From assembly GCA_018268085.1 (NCBI GenBank), contig JAFDXE010000016.1, forward strand, positions 1 to 64,000: a stretch of DNA of 64,000 nucleotides, read 5' to 3'. Below the pieces are notes generated by a model that saw nothing but the letters and a program-made list of their open reading frames with translations, ran no database searches and was not told the DNA's origin. The stretch comes from Bacteroidota bacterium. Lineage in GTDB: Bacteria; Bacteroidota; Bacteroidia; Chitinophagales; Chitinophagaceae. Positions 53,722 to 62,484 of the stretch are shown here, in pieces. Made by a program: the position numbers and the translations under genes. Positions within the stretch are counted from its first letter, which is position 1; the number at the start of each line of letters is the position of its first letter.

Positions 53722-55533
53722 TTAAAAGTAATTCACGTATCCAAAATGAATTTTTGATGCTTCACGGAAATTAAAACGTACATCATTTCGTTTTCCAATT
53801 GCGTAGCTTATGTTTATTATACCCAGTTTTGCTTCATATACCAGGCCTACTCCGGCTCCTATAAAATTGTTTTGAACATTCACTTGTTGATATTTGTTGG
53901 TGGCGATGCCATAGTCTACAAAAAAACTAAGGTAAGAATTGAGGTCAAAAATATTCCTGTACTCCAGCGTGCCTACTCCGTAACGGGTGGCATAAATGCT
54001 TTCTTCATCGAAACCACGCATCACATTGTAGCCACCGATCTGGAACAATTCATTGCGGAATATGGCCGGACTAACATATACGCCACTATTCAGTGCTGCT
54101 TTCAGAACAGAAAATTTACCCAATGAAAAATAATGGGCGGCTTTCAGTTTGATCCTTAACTGGTAGTTTCTGGTTTTGATGGAATCATACAATTGTCCGT
54201 AGTTGAAAGATGGATCTTTAATGGAAACGATATCATTGTTCTTTTTAATTCTTTTAATACCAATGCTCGTTACCAGGTTTATTTCATTCCCTTTTTTTGG
54301 ATTGTATTTATAATTGGTTTTTATCCACTCATAATTCAACCCGATATTCGTTGAACTTACATCTATATTCGGAGGCAGCTTTTTTTGGGCAATAATCTGG
54401 TTAGTATCAATTCCGCCGGAGAGTAAGGTCATGCTTTGCCATTGAACAAATATTTTTCCTGTTTTGTTTGACGATAGCAAATACTGTAATCCTAACTGTG
54501 CGTTTACCTGTAAAAAACTTGAATCCTTTTTAAACAGGTCGAATAAAAAATCTGCTCCAAAAGCTGAATTAAAGAGATAAGGCTGATTGAACCCAATGTT
54601 CAATCGCGGAGATTTTGGTTGCAATTGCTGCCATTTCAGTAAAATCTGTTCGCCGCCTCCCAGCAGGTTCCTGAGATCGAGATTTACATCACCGGTTAAC
54701 TGTAGTTTACCCGAATTATTGGCTGCCGGAAGAACGCCAACAATAAAATTTACCTGGCTGCTTTTTTTGGGTTTTACATAAAGGTTCAAAACAGCACCGG
54801 ATCCGAGCATGGTAAGATCTGATGGTTGTATCGCCGTAAGAAAAGGTAACTCCAATATGCGTTTATCGATGTCCGATAGTTTGTCTTTATTGTAAACACT
54901 GCCGTTTGGAATTAACAGGTAGTGCTGGAGGAATTTGTTGTTGATTTTAACTTTACCAATAACCCGTATGCTGTCGATCTTGTATAACACAGATTTATTT
55001 ACAGACAACGATCCTTCAATTTTATCTTCAATGATGTGGACACTATCCAGGAAAACAGAAGCAAAAGGGTATCCCTGCCGCTCATAGAAATTTAAAATGC
55101 GTTGTTGTAAATTTTCGAGCTGTTGTAAGTTCAATACTTTATTTGTAAAATTATTTTCCCGGTATCCAGCCGCTTCAAGCGCTCTTTTTTCAATACCTGC
55201 AGTGGATAATTTTAACCAGTTGTATTTTTTTCCGAGATAAACATTTACATGAATTACCGTTTCTATGATCCAGAAACTATCAATCGATGCCACCGGGTAA
55301 CCTTTGGCTGTTAGTACGGATGGCAATTTATTTATGTAATTAAACGCTTCAATCTCGCTGTAAAATGAAGCGGTTAATTTCAGTTCCTGCGGCTTAAACG
55401 AACTATCTTTGTCGGTAAAATGAAAACTGAGCGCATAATTTTTTGATTGCTGTGCATTACACACACCGGTAATGCTACCGCACATGATTATTGCAATTAA
55501 TGTATTTACCCAATGCGCCGTAACCATTTTCAT
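53722..55533 (-). CDS. Omp85/TamA-like outer-membrane protein
   Basis: The 603-residue protein has a signal peptide (MKMVTAHWVNTLIAIIMCGS, cleaved near CNA). POTRA-like domains fill about 40-270 (IQRILNFYERQGYPFASVFL region and VIGKVKINNKFLQHYLLI), followed by a D15-type barrel ending HFGYVNYF. The GFDEESIYATRYGVGTLEYR stretch resembles the barrel motif (RGF) of the superfamily. Omp85 proteins insert or export proteins through the outer membrane; this one is closer to TamA or an orphan surface antigen than to BamA. A longer reading to 55686 overlaps hemW and lacks a signal peptide. It precedes DUF4271 by 46 bp. Confidence 0.82.
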   Translation of the reverse strand: MKMVTAHWVNTLIAIIMCGSITGVCNAQQSKNYALSFHFTDKDSSFKPQELKLTASFYSEIEAFNYINKLPSVLTAKGYPVASIDSFWIIETVIHVNVYLGKKYNWLKLSTAGIEKRALEAAGYRENNFTNKVLNLQQLENLQQRILNFYERQGYPFASVFLDSVHIIEDKIEGSLSVNKSVLYKIDSIRVIGKVKINNKFLQHYLLIPNGSVYNKDKLSDIDKRILELPFLTAIQPSDLTMLGSGAVLNLYVKPKKSSQVNFIVGVLPAANNSGKLQLTGDVNLDLRNLLGGGEQILLKWQQLQPKSPRLNIGFNQPYLFNSAFGADFLFDLFKKDSSFLQVNAQLGLQYLLSSNKTGKIFVQWQSMTLLSGGIDTNQIIAQKKLPPNIDVSSTNIGLNYEWIKTNYKYNPKKGNEINLVTSIGIKRIKKNNDIVSIKDPSFNYGQLYDSIKTRNYQLRIKLKAAHYFSLGKFSVLKAALNSGVYVSPAIFRNELFQIGGYNVMRGFDEESIYATRYGVGTLEYRNIFDLNSYLSFFVDYGIATNKYQQVNVQNNFIGAGVGLVYEAKLGIINISYAIGKRNDVRFNFREASKIHFGYVNYF

Positions 55534-55574
55534 GCAGTAGAAGGAATCGTTTTCAAAAAGTAAAAGTACAATCT

Positions 55575-56705
55575 TTGGCGGGCATTTACATTCATATACC
55601 ATTTTGCAAACAAGCTTGCAGCTATTGTAATTTTCATTTTTCAACTTCACAATCCGGAAGGAGCGACCTGGTAAACGCCATTGCAAGGGAGATTCGCATA
55701 ACTGAAATGTATGAAGGAGATGATACTCCTGTGAGCACCGTTTATTTTGGAGGTGGAACGCCCAGCCTGTTAACCACTGCTGAATTATCGGATATCATGG
55801 ATGCCTTACATAAAAAATTTGCTATTGATGATAAAGCGGAAATAACGCTGGAGGCAAATCCGGATGATGTCAGCCATCAACGAGTAAAAGAATGGATGGG
55901 TTTAGGAATCAATAGAATGAGTGTTGGCCTGCAATCTTTTAACGATGCCGAACTGAAATGGATGAACAGGGCGCATAATGCGGAACAATCACTCCGGTGC
56001 ATACACGAAATTCAGGAAGCCGGCATTGATAATCTTTCGGTAGATCTGATTTATGGGTCGCCATTGCTCAGCAGAGAAGACCTTGAAAAATCGGTTACAC
56101 TCATTGCAGAAAATAAAATTCCGCATATCTCCTGTTATGCACTAACTGTAGAACCCAAAACTGCGTTGAATCATTTAATAGCCCAAAAAAAATCGCCGGG
56201 AATTAACAGCGAAGAACAGGCTTCACAATTTTTGTTATTGATGAATTGCATGAAAGAAAACGAATATGAACATTACGAGATCAGCAATTACGCAAAAGCC
56301 GGTATGCGTAGTGTACACAACAGCAGTTACTGGCAGGGAAAGCCTTATTATGGTTTTGGACCTTCGGCACATTCATTTGACGGATTTACTAAAAGAAGAT
56401 GGAATATTTATAACAATGCATTATACACCCAATCCATAAAGAAAGGTATTATTCCCTATGAAGAAGAAATACTTACAGATCAGCAAAGACTTAATGAATA
56501 TATAATGACAGCACTGCGTACAAAGGAAGGAATTGATATGAATTTTGTAGAGGAGCTATTTGGAAAAAGTAAAGCTGAAATTTTACTACAGCAAACCGGC
56601 AAATATATGCTCAGCAATAAAATGGTTAGAAACGATCATTTGCTGAGTTTAACCAATGAAGGAAAATTATTTGCAGATGGAATTGCTGCTGATCTGTTCC
56701 ATTAA
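55575..56705 (+). CDS. hemW: Radical SAM heme chaperone HemW
   Basis: The 376-residue protein has the radical SAM motif in HIPFCKQACSYCNFHF (CxxxCxxC, near residue 10), then YFGGGTPSLL and the C-terminal HemN-like domain. Sequence places it with HemW, which inserts heme into respiratory enzymes, rather than coproporphyrinogen oxidase HemN: the extra N-terminal Arg-rich region of HemN is missing. The start is a TTG at 55575 (reading MAGIYIHIPF); no in-frame ATG precedes the motif. It is divergent from the Omp85-like gene, only 41 bp away. Confidence 0.92.
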   Translation: MAGIYIHIPFCKQACSYCNFHFSTSQSGRSDLVNAIAREIRITEMYEGDDTPVSTVYFGGGTPSLLTTAELSDIMDALHKKFAIDDKAEITLEANPDDVSHQRVKEWMGLGINRMSVGLQSFNDAELKWMNRAHNAEQSLRCIHEIQEAGIDNLSVDLIYGSPLLSREDLEKSVTLIAENKIPHISCYALTVEPKTALNHLIAQKKSPGINSEEQASQFLLLMNCMKENEYEHYEISNYAKAGMRSVHNSSYWQGKPYYGFGPSAHSFDGFTKRRWNIYNNALYTQSIKKGIIPYEEEILTDQQRLNEYIMTALRTKEGIDMNFVEELFGKSKAEILLQQTGKYMLSNKMVRNDHLLSLTNEGKLFADGIAADLFH

Positions 56706-56737
56706 ATAAATGGATCACCGTAATAAGAATGTAATTT

Positions 56738-57772
56738 TTAAATTAAGGTCGCTTCTATTTTGGTATATTCTTCTTTCGCATCTTTGTTTTCCCACAGAAT
56801 AGAATAGATCGCATTTGCTATCGGCATTTCAGCCTTGATATTCCGGTTGATAATGTGCATGCATTTGCTGGCGTTATATCCTTCTGCCACCATACTCATT
56901 TCAAGCTGCGCTGCTTTAACAGAATAACCTTTGCCAATCATGTTCCCGAAAGTGCGGTTTCTGCTGAACAGCGAATAACAGGTTACAAGCAGATCGCCCA
57001 AATAAACGGATGCTGCATAATTATGGTGCGTTTCAGTGGATGATTTTTTGTGTTCGGGATATCCAACTTCCGCATTTATAATTCCTGCTTTGCGTAAAAA
57101 TCCTGCCATTTCATCGGCACTGTTTGCAATGAGTACGCTTAAAAAATTATCACCATAATCGAGGCCATGTGCAATGCCTGCGCCCACTGCGTATATGTTT
57201 TTTAATACAGCAGCATACTGAACGCCATAAATATCTTTATTCAAAACAGTATTTACATAGCTGTTCTTAAAATGCGAAGCAATTTCAGCAGTACATTTTT
57301 CATCTACACCGGTAAAGGTGAGGTAAGATAATTTTTCGGATGCAATTTCCTCTGCATGACAAGGCCCTAACACTGCAAAATAATTTTCAATAGGAAAATT
57401 GAACTTCTCTTTGAGAAAATCATTCAGTAATTCATTTTGCATTGGCAAAATTCCTTTAATAGCTGATACAATTTTCTTCCCGTTAAAAATTGTTGGTTCC
57501 AGTCCAGACAACATATCAAGTGTATATGCAGAAGGAATGGCGATAACAATACAATCAGCATTTTCTATCACTTCAGATGCATTGGAAGTGAGTTTAAGTT
57601 TATTGATGTCGAATCTTGCAGACGTTAAATATTGCGGATTATGTGCTCTTGCTTTAAACTGTTTAATGGCTTCTTCACTCCTGTTCCACCAATAAATGCA
57701 ATGACCATTGTCAGTTAAAATTTTTGCCAGGGCTGTTCCCCAGCTACCACTACCGAGAATTCCAAAAGTCAT
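56738..57772 (-). CDS. gpsA: Glycerol-3-phosphate dehydrogenase [NAD(P)+]
   Basis: The 344-residue enzyme makes sn-glycerol-3-phosphate for phospholipid synthesis from dihydroxyacetone phosphate. The N-terminal Rossmann loop GILGSGSWGTALAKIL is followed by VLGPCHAEEIA and the catalytic lysine in QYAAVLKNIYAVGAGIAHGL. It follows rnc by 44 bp and so closes the minus-strand acpP-fabF-rnc-gpsA series, which joins fatty acid and phospholipid synthesis. Confidence 0.96.
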   Translation of the reverse strand: MTFGILGSGSWGTALAKILTDNGHCIYWWNRSEEAIKQFKARAHNPQYLTSARFDINKLKLTSNASEVIENADCIVIAIPSAYTLDMLSGLEPTIFNGKKIVSAIKGILPMQNELLNDFLKEKFNFPIENYFAVLGPCHAEEIASEKLSYLTFTGVDEKCTAEIASHFKNSYVNTVLNKDIYGVQYAAVLKNIYAVGAGIAHGLDYGDNFLSVLIANSADEMAGFLRKAGIINAEVGYPEHKKSSTETHHNYAASVYLGDLLVTCYSLFSRNRTFGNMIGKGYSVKAAQLEMSMVAEGYNASKCMHIINRNIKAEMPIANAIYSILWENKDAKEEYTKIEATLI

Positions 57773-57816
57773 AAGCGGAATGATAATACTGAATTAAGAA
57801 TGCAGTTAATGTTAAA

Positions 57817-58527
57817 TTATAAACCGAGTTTTTCAACAGCAAGTTGTGCGGCGATCTGGCTGGCATCTTTCTTATTATATCCTTTTGCCTGTGAAACCAC
57901 TTCGCCATCTACTGTAGCTGCAATGGTAAACAACCTTCTGCCGTTTTCAAACTTTTCATCTATCGTTGCAAACTCCAGTGCTTTGCCATTTTTATTTGCC
58001 CAGCCGTATAATTTATTTTTTATGTTTATTTCAACTGTTTCAAGATCGTCTGTAAATAAATGAGGGAAAATAATATACTCTTCCACCCATTGATTTGTCT
58101 TCTTATATCCTTTGTCGAGGTAAACAGCTCCGATAAGGGCTTCCAGGGTATTGCCGAAAATCTGTGAAATTTTCAGTGCATTATCGAACTTGTTGTAAAA
58201 AGTAATTTTCTTCAATCCCATTTTCAACGCAATCTCATTCAGTTTTTGCCTGTTCACCATTTTGCTGCGCATCTCTGTAAGAAAACCTTCTCCTTTATAG
58301 GGATATTTTTTAAACAGGTAATGTGCAATGATCGAACTCAATACAGCATCTCCGAGGAATTCGAGTCTTTCATTATTTTCGTCTGCCCCTTCCCGTACGG
58401 AACGATGGCTTAATGCGGTTTTATACAAAGAAACGTCGCCGGGTGTGAATCCAAGAATGTTGTTGAGTTGTTTCTTGAACTCCTTTTTCTTTTTATCGTA
58501 TTGAAAAAAATCTAGTAAGAATTGCAA
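57817..58527 (-). CDS. rnc: Ribonuclease III
   Basis: The 236-residue protein cleaves double-stranded RNA during rRNA and mRNA processing. The catalytic signature NERLEFLGDAVLSS lies near residue 52 and the second acidic cluster near ALIGAVYLDKGY. A double-stranded RNA-binding domain fills the last ~70 residues. The place after acpP-fabF is conserved in many bacteria. A perfect 10-bp hairpin stands in the 196-bp gap between fabF and rnc. Confidence 0.96.
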   Translation of the reverse strand: MQFLLDFFQYDKKKKEFKKQLNNILGFTPGDVSLYKTALSHRSVREGADENNERLEFLGDAVLSSIIAHYLFKKYPYKGEGFLTEMRSKMVNRQKLNEIALKMGLKKITFYNKFDNALKISQIFGNTLEALIGAVYLDKGYKKTNQWVEEYIIFPHLFTDDLETVEINIKNKLYGWANKNGKALEFATIDEKFENGRRLFTIAATVDGEVVSQAKGYNKKDASQIAAQLAVEKLGL

Positions 58528-58677
58528 AGTAAATAGGTTCTGTTAGCCGAAATTACTGTTATTACTGCAAAATAGGAAGAATTTATAAGTGAACACCGTT
58601 AAGGAAGATTCACAAAAAAATATTATATAAATCCTGGTTGATGCTATTGAAATTATTATTCAAAAAATGAACAGATA

Positions 58678-58703
58678 TCTTTTGCAATATGAGTTGCAAA
58701 AGA
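58678..58703. repeat. Perfect 10-bp hairpin between fabF and rnc
   Basis: TCTTTTGCAA (58678-58687) pairs with TTGCAAAAGA (58694-58703) around a 6-nt loop. It begins about 20 bp after the fabF stop on the minus strand. No T tract follows at once, so partial termination or an RNA processing site are both possible. Confidence 0.75.
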
Positions 58704-58723
58704 AACACAGATCAAAAAAAAAA

Positions 58724-59977
58724 TTATTGTTTGAATTTCTTAACAATCACACTTGCATTGTGGCCACCGAATCCGAATGTATTACTCAATGCTGCGTTCA
58801 CAACTTTGTTCTGCGCTTTATTGAATGTAAAATTGAGTTTGGGATCCAGTTCGGGATCGTCTGTAAAGTGGTTGATGGTTGGCGGTATGATATCTTTAGT
58901 AACAGCCATGATGCAGGCAAGAGCTTCCAATGCGCCGGCTGCGCCAAGGCAGTGACCTGTCATACTTTTGGTAGAGCTGATATTTAAATTATAAGCATGA
59001 TCACCAAATACACTTAATATGGCTTTGGTTTCTGCAATGTCGCCCAGTGGGGTAGATGTACCATGAACATTAATGTAATCGATGTCTTCGGGTTTCATAC
59101 CGGCATCTTTAAGTGTAACACTCATTACATTTTTTGCGCCCAGGCCTTCTGGATGTGGTGCAGTAATGTGATAGGCATCTGCCGTACCACCGCCACCTGC
59201 AATTTCGCAGTAGATTTTGGCACCGCGGGCCAATGCATGTTCAAGACTTTCCAATACGAGAACACCTGCCCCCTCACCCATAACAAAACCATCACGGTCT
59301 TTATCAAAAGGACGGCTGGCGGTTTGGGGAGAATCGTTTCTTTCACTCAAAGCTTTCATGGCATTGAAACCACCCACGCCCGAAGCGTTGATAACTGCCT
59401 CACTTCCGCCAGTAATAATGATATCGGCTTTGTTGAGACGAATGGCGTCGAATGCATCAATGATCGCATTGGTTGAAGAAGCGCAGGCACTTACCACGGC
59501 ATAGTTGGGACCACGAAATCCGTGGCGCATGGAGATCTGACCTGCTGCAATATCCAGGATCATTTTTGGAATGAAGAAGGGGTTGAACCGGGGCGTTCCG
59601 TCACCAAGTGCGAAGTTGATTACTTCTTCCTGGAAGGTGATAAGACCGCCGATTCCGCTGGCGAAGATCACGCCTACCCTGTCTGGGTTGACATTTTCCT
59701 TTGAAATTCCCGCATCTTTTACCGCTTCATCGCTGGCTACCATTGCAAACTGGCAGTAACGATCCATTTTACGGGCTTCTTTCCTGTCGAGGTAATTGGT
59801 AGGTTCAAAATCTTTAACCTCACAGGCAAACCGGGTTTTAAATTTAGCAACGTCGAATTGTTTGATATAATCGCAACCGCTCACACCATTTTCTAAACCA
59901 TTCCAGTATTCAGCAACGGTTTTACCTAATGGAGTGATGGCACCCAACCCGGTAACTACTACTCTCTTTAAATCCAT
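58724..59977 (-). CDS. fabF: Beta-ketoacyl-ACP synthase II
   Basis: The 417-residue enzyme elongates acyl-ACP with malonyl-ACP in fatty acid synthesis. The active-site cysteine lies in VVSACASSTNAI near residue 165, with histidines in NVHGTSTPLGD and STKSMTGHCLGAAG and the C-terminal NTFGFGGHN. All catalytic residues are present, so it is a true condensing enzyme. It follows acpP by 30 bp and is surely cotranscribed with it. Confidence 0.97.
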   Translation of the reverse strand: MDLKRVVVTGLGAITPLGKTVAEYWNGLENGVSGCDYIKQFDVAKFKTRFACEVKDFEPTNYLDRKEARKMDRYCQFAMVASDEAVKDAGISKENVNPDRVGVIFASGIGGLITFQEEVINFALGDGTPRFNPFFIPKMILDIAAGQISMRHGFRGPNYAVVSACASSTNAIIDAFDAIRLNKADIIITGGSEAVINASGVGGFNAMKALSERNDSPQTASRPFDKDRDGFVMGEGAGVLVLESLEHALARGAKIYCEIAGGGGTADAYHITAPHPEGLGAKNVMSVTLKDAGMKPEDIDYINVHGTSTPLGDIAETKAILSVFGDHAYNLNISSTKSMTGHCLGAAGALEALACIMAVTKDIIPPTINHFTDDPELDPKLNFTFNKAQNKVVNAALSNTFGFGGHNASVIVKKFKQ

Positions 59978-60007
59978 ACAATTTGCCTGTGAAAATTAAA
60001 AAGATAA

Positions 60008-60244
60008 TTACTTGGCGTTTTCTTCCAAGTAAGATACAGCCTGGCCTACTGTGGTAATGGTTTCAGCCTGCTCATCCGGAATAGAAATATTAAATTCTTT
60101 TTCAAATTCCATGATTAATTCAACGGTGTCCAAGCTATCGGCACCTAAATCATTTGTAAATGAAGCTTCTGGCGTAACCTCCGCTTCATCAACACCTAAT
60201 TTGTCAACAATGATTTTCTTAACTCTTGTTGCAATGTCTGACAT
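60008..60244 (-). CDS. acpP: Acyl carrier protein
   Basis: The 78-residue acidic helical protein carries acyl chains on a phosphopantetheine bound to the serine in [19 protein letters not shown]. Length and sequence are those of the primary fatty acid ACP. It is the first gene of acpP-fabF-rnc-gpsA and has the clearest promoter of the window about 27 bp upstream. Confidence 0.98.
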   Translation of the reverse strand: MSDIATRVKKIIVDKLGVDEAEVTPEASFTNDLGADSLDTVELIMEFEKEFNISIPDEQAETITTVGQAVSYLEENAK

Positions 60245-60270
60245 GGTAGTAAAATTTAGTTAATCAGGTG

Positions 60271-60300
60271 CAAAAATATACTTTTTGAAATAATAACAAA
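60271..60300 (-). promoter_or_regulatory. acpP: Bacteroidota promoter for acpP
   Basis: On the minus strand TTTG (60297-60300) and TATTTTTG (60271-60278) are separated by 18 bp, close to the Bacteroidota sigma consensus TTTG-N18-19-TAnnTTTG. The start would be near 60264, giving a leader of about 20 nt. Confidence 0.7.
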
Positions 60301-60438
60301 GAAAACATCTTTGAGCCTGAATAATATAGTTTATATGTACCAGCCTGAACAGGCGTCTGTAATTTTTAAAAGCGCCCGTTTTCATTAGTAAAATGATGTA
60401 TATTGTAAGACCTTTCCCTTAAAGTTAAACGAATTCAA

Positions 60439-60867
60439 ATGGGCCTCAAACAAATTGACCACGGTACTCCTGAATACAAACAGATGATTCAGCTCCGGTA
60501 TACTATTTTGCGTCAGCCCCTGGGATTGAGCTTTACAGATGATGAACTTGAAATGGAGAAAAATGACATACTTATAGCTGCATTTGATGATGATGAGATG
60601 CTGGGATGCTGTATGCTGGTGCCTGTTGACAGGAATACGGCAAGGGTAAGACAGATGGCAGTTAACAATAACCTGCAGGGTAAGGGAATAGGCGCTTCTA
60701 TTATGTCATTTGCCGAAAACCTGGCGAGGGATAAAGGTTTCAATAAATTAATTATGCACGCCCGTAAAACCGCAATTGGTTTTTATGAAAAATTCGGATA
60801 TAAGGTAGTTGGAGATGAGTTTACGGAAGTTAAACTGCCGCACCACGTGATGGAAAAATGTATCTGA
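60439..60867 (+). CDS. GNAT family N-acetyltransferase
   Basis: The 142-residue acetyltransferase has the acetyl-CoA-binding loop NLQGKGIGASIMSFAE (Q/RxxGxG/A motif) near residue 75 and the C-terminal AIGFYEKFGYKVVGDEF typical of the ElaA/YjcF-like group. The acceptor (amine, amino acid or protein) is unknown. It stands alone on the plus strand, divergent from acpP. Confidence 0.92.
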   Translation: MGLKQIDHGTPEYKQMIQLRYTILRQPLGLSFTDDELEMEKNDILIAAFDDDEMLGCCMLVPVDRNTARVRQMAVNNNLQGKGIGASIMSFAENLARDKGFNKLIMHARKTAIGFYEKFGYKVVGDEFTEVKLPHHVMEKCI

Positions 60868-60918
60868 GTTTCCCGGTTTCCTGTAATTATATACTTACTG
60901 TTGTACAGGTTGAACAAA

Positions 60919-61395
60919 TTACACCGGAATTTTTTCCTTAAGTATATTCCTGGCTTCATGTTCGGCATCACCTTCAAAAGCTTCCTTTGGGATAATAAAA
61001 AAAGAACGGCTGTTGAAGTAGAGGTGAAAAAAGTAAGGGCTTTCCATCCAGGTACTAAATGATTTCCATTCCCAGCTTCTGCTACCCTTCCTGTTTTCAA
61101 TTTCAAATCCGCTATTATCGAGGATTACCCTGAGGTTATCTTTAAAAACATTCGATTTCCGGTAAATGATGGTGGGCAGGATAAACCAGAACATTATCAT
61201 TAAAATAAACCATAAGGCCGAACTTAATAAAAAGGCCAATGGGGATATTACTTTCAGGTAATATAAAAAGGCAGATAAAACTGCGTACACATTGATCAGA
61301 ATCATCATTATTTTAATTTCCTTTCGGCTGATGAAATGATAGCGCAGGGCCTGAACTACTTTTCCTTTGTTGTATGTGAAGAAAGAAGATGTCAA
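60919..61395 (-). CDS. YcxB-like membrane protein
   Basis: The 158-residue protein has a short N-terminal segment, two membrane helices (about 30-47 and 50-74) and a cytoplasmic C-terminus with SWEWKSFSTWMESPYFFHLY and SFFIIPKEAF, the YcxB-like hallmark. No function is known. The start is taken as TTG at 61395; no ATG lies upstream in frame, because a heptamer array sits there (61399-61447). A later start at an internal Met near residue 29 would cut into the first helix, so the N-terminus is uncertain. Confidence 0.75.
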   Translation of the reverse strand: MTSSFFTYNKGKVVQALRYHFISRKEIKIMMILINVYAVLSAFLYYLKVISPLAFLLSSALWFILMIMFWFILPTIIYRKSNVFKDNLRVILDNSGFEIENRKGSRSWEWKSFSTWMESPYFFHLYFNSRSFFIIPKEAFEGDAEHEARNILKEKIPV

Positions 61396-61398
61396 AAT

Positions 61399-61447
61399 GA
61401 ATTGTGAATTATGAATTGTGAATTATCAATTGTGAATTATGAATTAT
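61399..61447. repeat. Heptamer array (GAATTRT)7 upstream of the YcxB-like gene
   Basis: Seven perfect 7-bp units run in a row (GAATTGT, GAATTAT, GAATTGT, GAATTAT, CAATTGT, GAATTAT, GAATTAT). The array ends 3 bp from the YcxB-like start. The same unit occurs at 24500-24562. Confidence 0.9.
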
Positions 61448-61541
61448 TAAAGTATTACATCCTGATGTACAAAGTAAAGTCAGAATGATTGTTTTAAAAA
61501 ATCGGAAAGATGTTCTACTATTTTTGTAACCTATTTCATTT

Positions 61542-61868
61542 TCAGGCAAGCTTATCATTTTGCCTGTGACGCAATGCATCACGGGTTGATTTTTTTTCAA
61601 AGTTCTTTTCGAGTGCCTCTGTGAGGTTAATGCCTGTTTGGTTAGCCAGGCAGAACAATACCCATAGAACGTCTGCCATTTCATCTGCAAGATTTTTGTC
61701 TTTGTCGGATTCTTTGAAGGATTGTTCACCATATTTGCGTACCATGATCCGGCTGAGTTCGCCTACTTCTTCCATGAGGATGCCGAGGTTAGTGAGTTCG
61801 GAGAAATATTTTACGCCGGTGGTTTTGATCCAGTTGTCTATATCTGTTTGAGCTTGTTGAATGGTCAT
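61542..61868 (-). CDS. MazG-like nucleotide pyrophosphohydrolase
   Basis: The 108-residue all-alpha hydrolase has the metal-binding signature EEVGELSR (ExxE) near residue 33 and DEMADVLWVLF (ExxD) near residue 62. These single-domain MazG-like proteins clear non-canonical or excess dNTPs. It is too short for the two-domain E. coli MazG and lies in a cluster of small stand-alone genes. Confidence 0.92.
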   Translation of the reverse strand: MTIQQAQTDIDNWIKTTGVKYFSELTNLGILMEEVGELSRIMVRKYGEQSFKESDKDKNLADEMADVLWVLFCLANQTGINLTEALEKNFEKKSTRDALRHRQNDKLA

Positions 61869-61884
61869 GATGATTAATTATTTA

Positions 61885-61910
61885 CACGAATTTCCTGCAC
61901 GAATTTCATG
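61885..61910. repeat. Two copies of a 13-bp CACGAATTTC repeat
   Basis: CACGAATTTCCTG and CACGAATTTCATG lie in tandem, differing at one base, in the 84-bp gap between the MazG-like and GxxExxY genes. Related CACGAAT sequence in the opposite direction lies on the far side of the GxxExxY gene near 62472-62478. Confidence 0.7.
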
Positions 61911-61952
61911 AATTTTGAGCAACAATTTCAGTGAATACATAGAAATTAAAGT

Positions 61953-62327
61953 CTATAATACAATTCTTTGTGAGGAAAAAGAACGTTGCCCAAAGTTGGC
62001 TAATATCCCTAATCTTAAATTTGAAACTTTCAGGTAATTCAGTGTTTGTTGAACAAACTTTCCTGGAATCATTGATGAAGCCTTTACTTCTAAGATGATA
62101 GCATCATACACTATAAAATCGGCAATAAAATAGTGTGGCAAAATGTTGCCTTTATATTCAACAGTAAATTTTCTTTTACGGCTGAAGTGTATGTTATTTT
62201 TTCTAAACTCAAATTCCAATACGTCTTTATAAATAATTTCTTTGAAACCCGCCCCCAAAGTTGAGTGTATATTCATGCAAATGCCAATAATTTTATAGGA
62301 CTCCTCGGGAAGAATAATTTCCGGCAT
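61953..62327 (-). CDS. GxxExxY family protein
   Basis: The 124-residue protein carries the name-giving motif GFKEIIY (residues 27-33) and a PD-(D/E)xK-like core: HYFIADFIVYDAIILEVKAS, with the Asp and the Glu-x-Lys of a nuclease fold. The family is frequent in Bacteroidota and often sits among repeats; a role in DNA or RNA processing is suspected but not shown. Here it is flanked on both sides by CACGAAT-type repeats in opposite orientation. Confidence 0.88.
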   Translation of the reverse strand: MPEIILPEESYKIIGICMNIHSTLGAGFKEIIYKDVLEFEFRKNNIHFSRKRKFTVEYKGNILPHYFIADFIVYDAIILEVKASSMIPGKFVQQTLNYLKVSNLRLGILANFGQRSFSSQRIVL

Positions 62328-62442
62328 TTCTTTTTCGCCAAAATTATCTTAAGTAAGTGCTGATGTAAATAATTGCCACCTGTATTTTTCTCGAAATTCA
62401 TATAGTTTTTTCTTCGATTTAAATGTCTATTAAATCATGAAT

Positions 62443-62478
62443 ACAGTATTCGTAAAATTTGTGTTTAAGCCATTCGTG
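62443..62478. repeat. Degenerate CACGAAT repeats beyond the GxxExxY gene
   Basis: Read on the minus strand this segment shows CACGAAT (62472-62478) and, further on, CACAAATTTTACGAATAC, similar to the 61885-61910 units but inverted. The 157-bp gap before dtd is otherwise AT-rich without a clear signal. Confidence 0.45.
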
Positions 62479-62484
62479 TCTTAT

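Noticed and set aside
53722..55686. 654-residue version of the Omp85-like protein
   Set aside because: The first 51 residues overlap hemW on the other strand and lack a signal peptide; the internal ATG at 55533 gives one.
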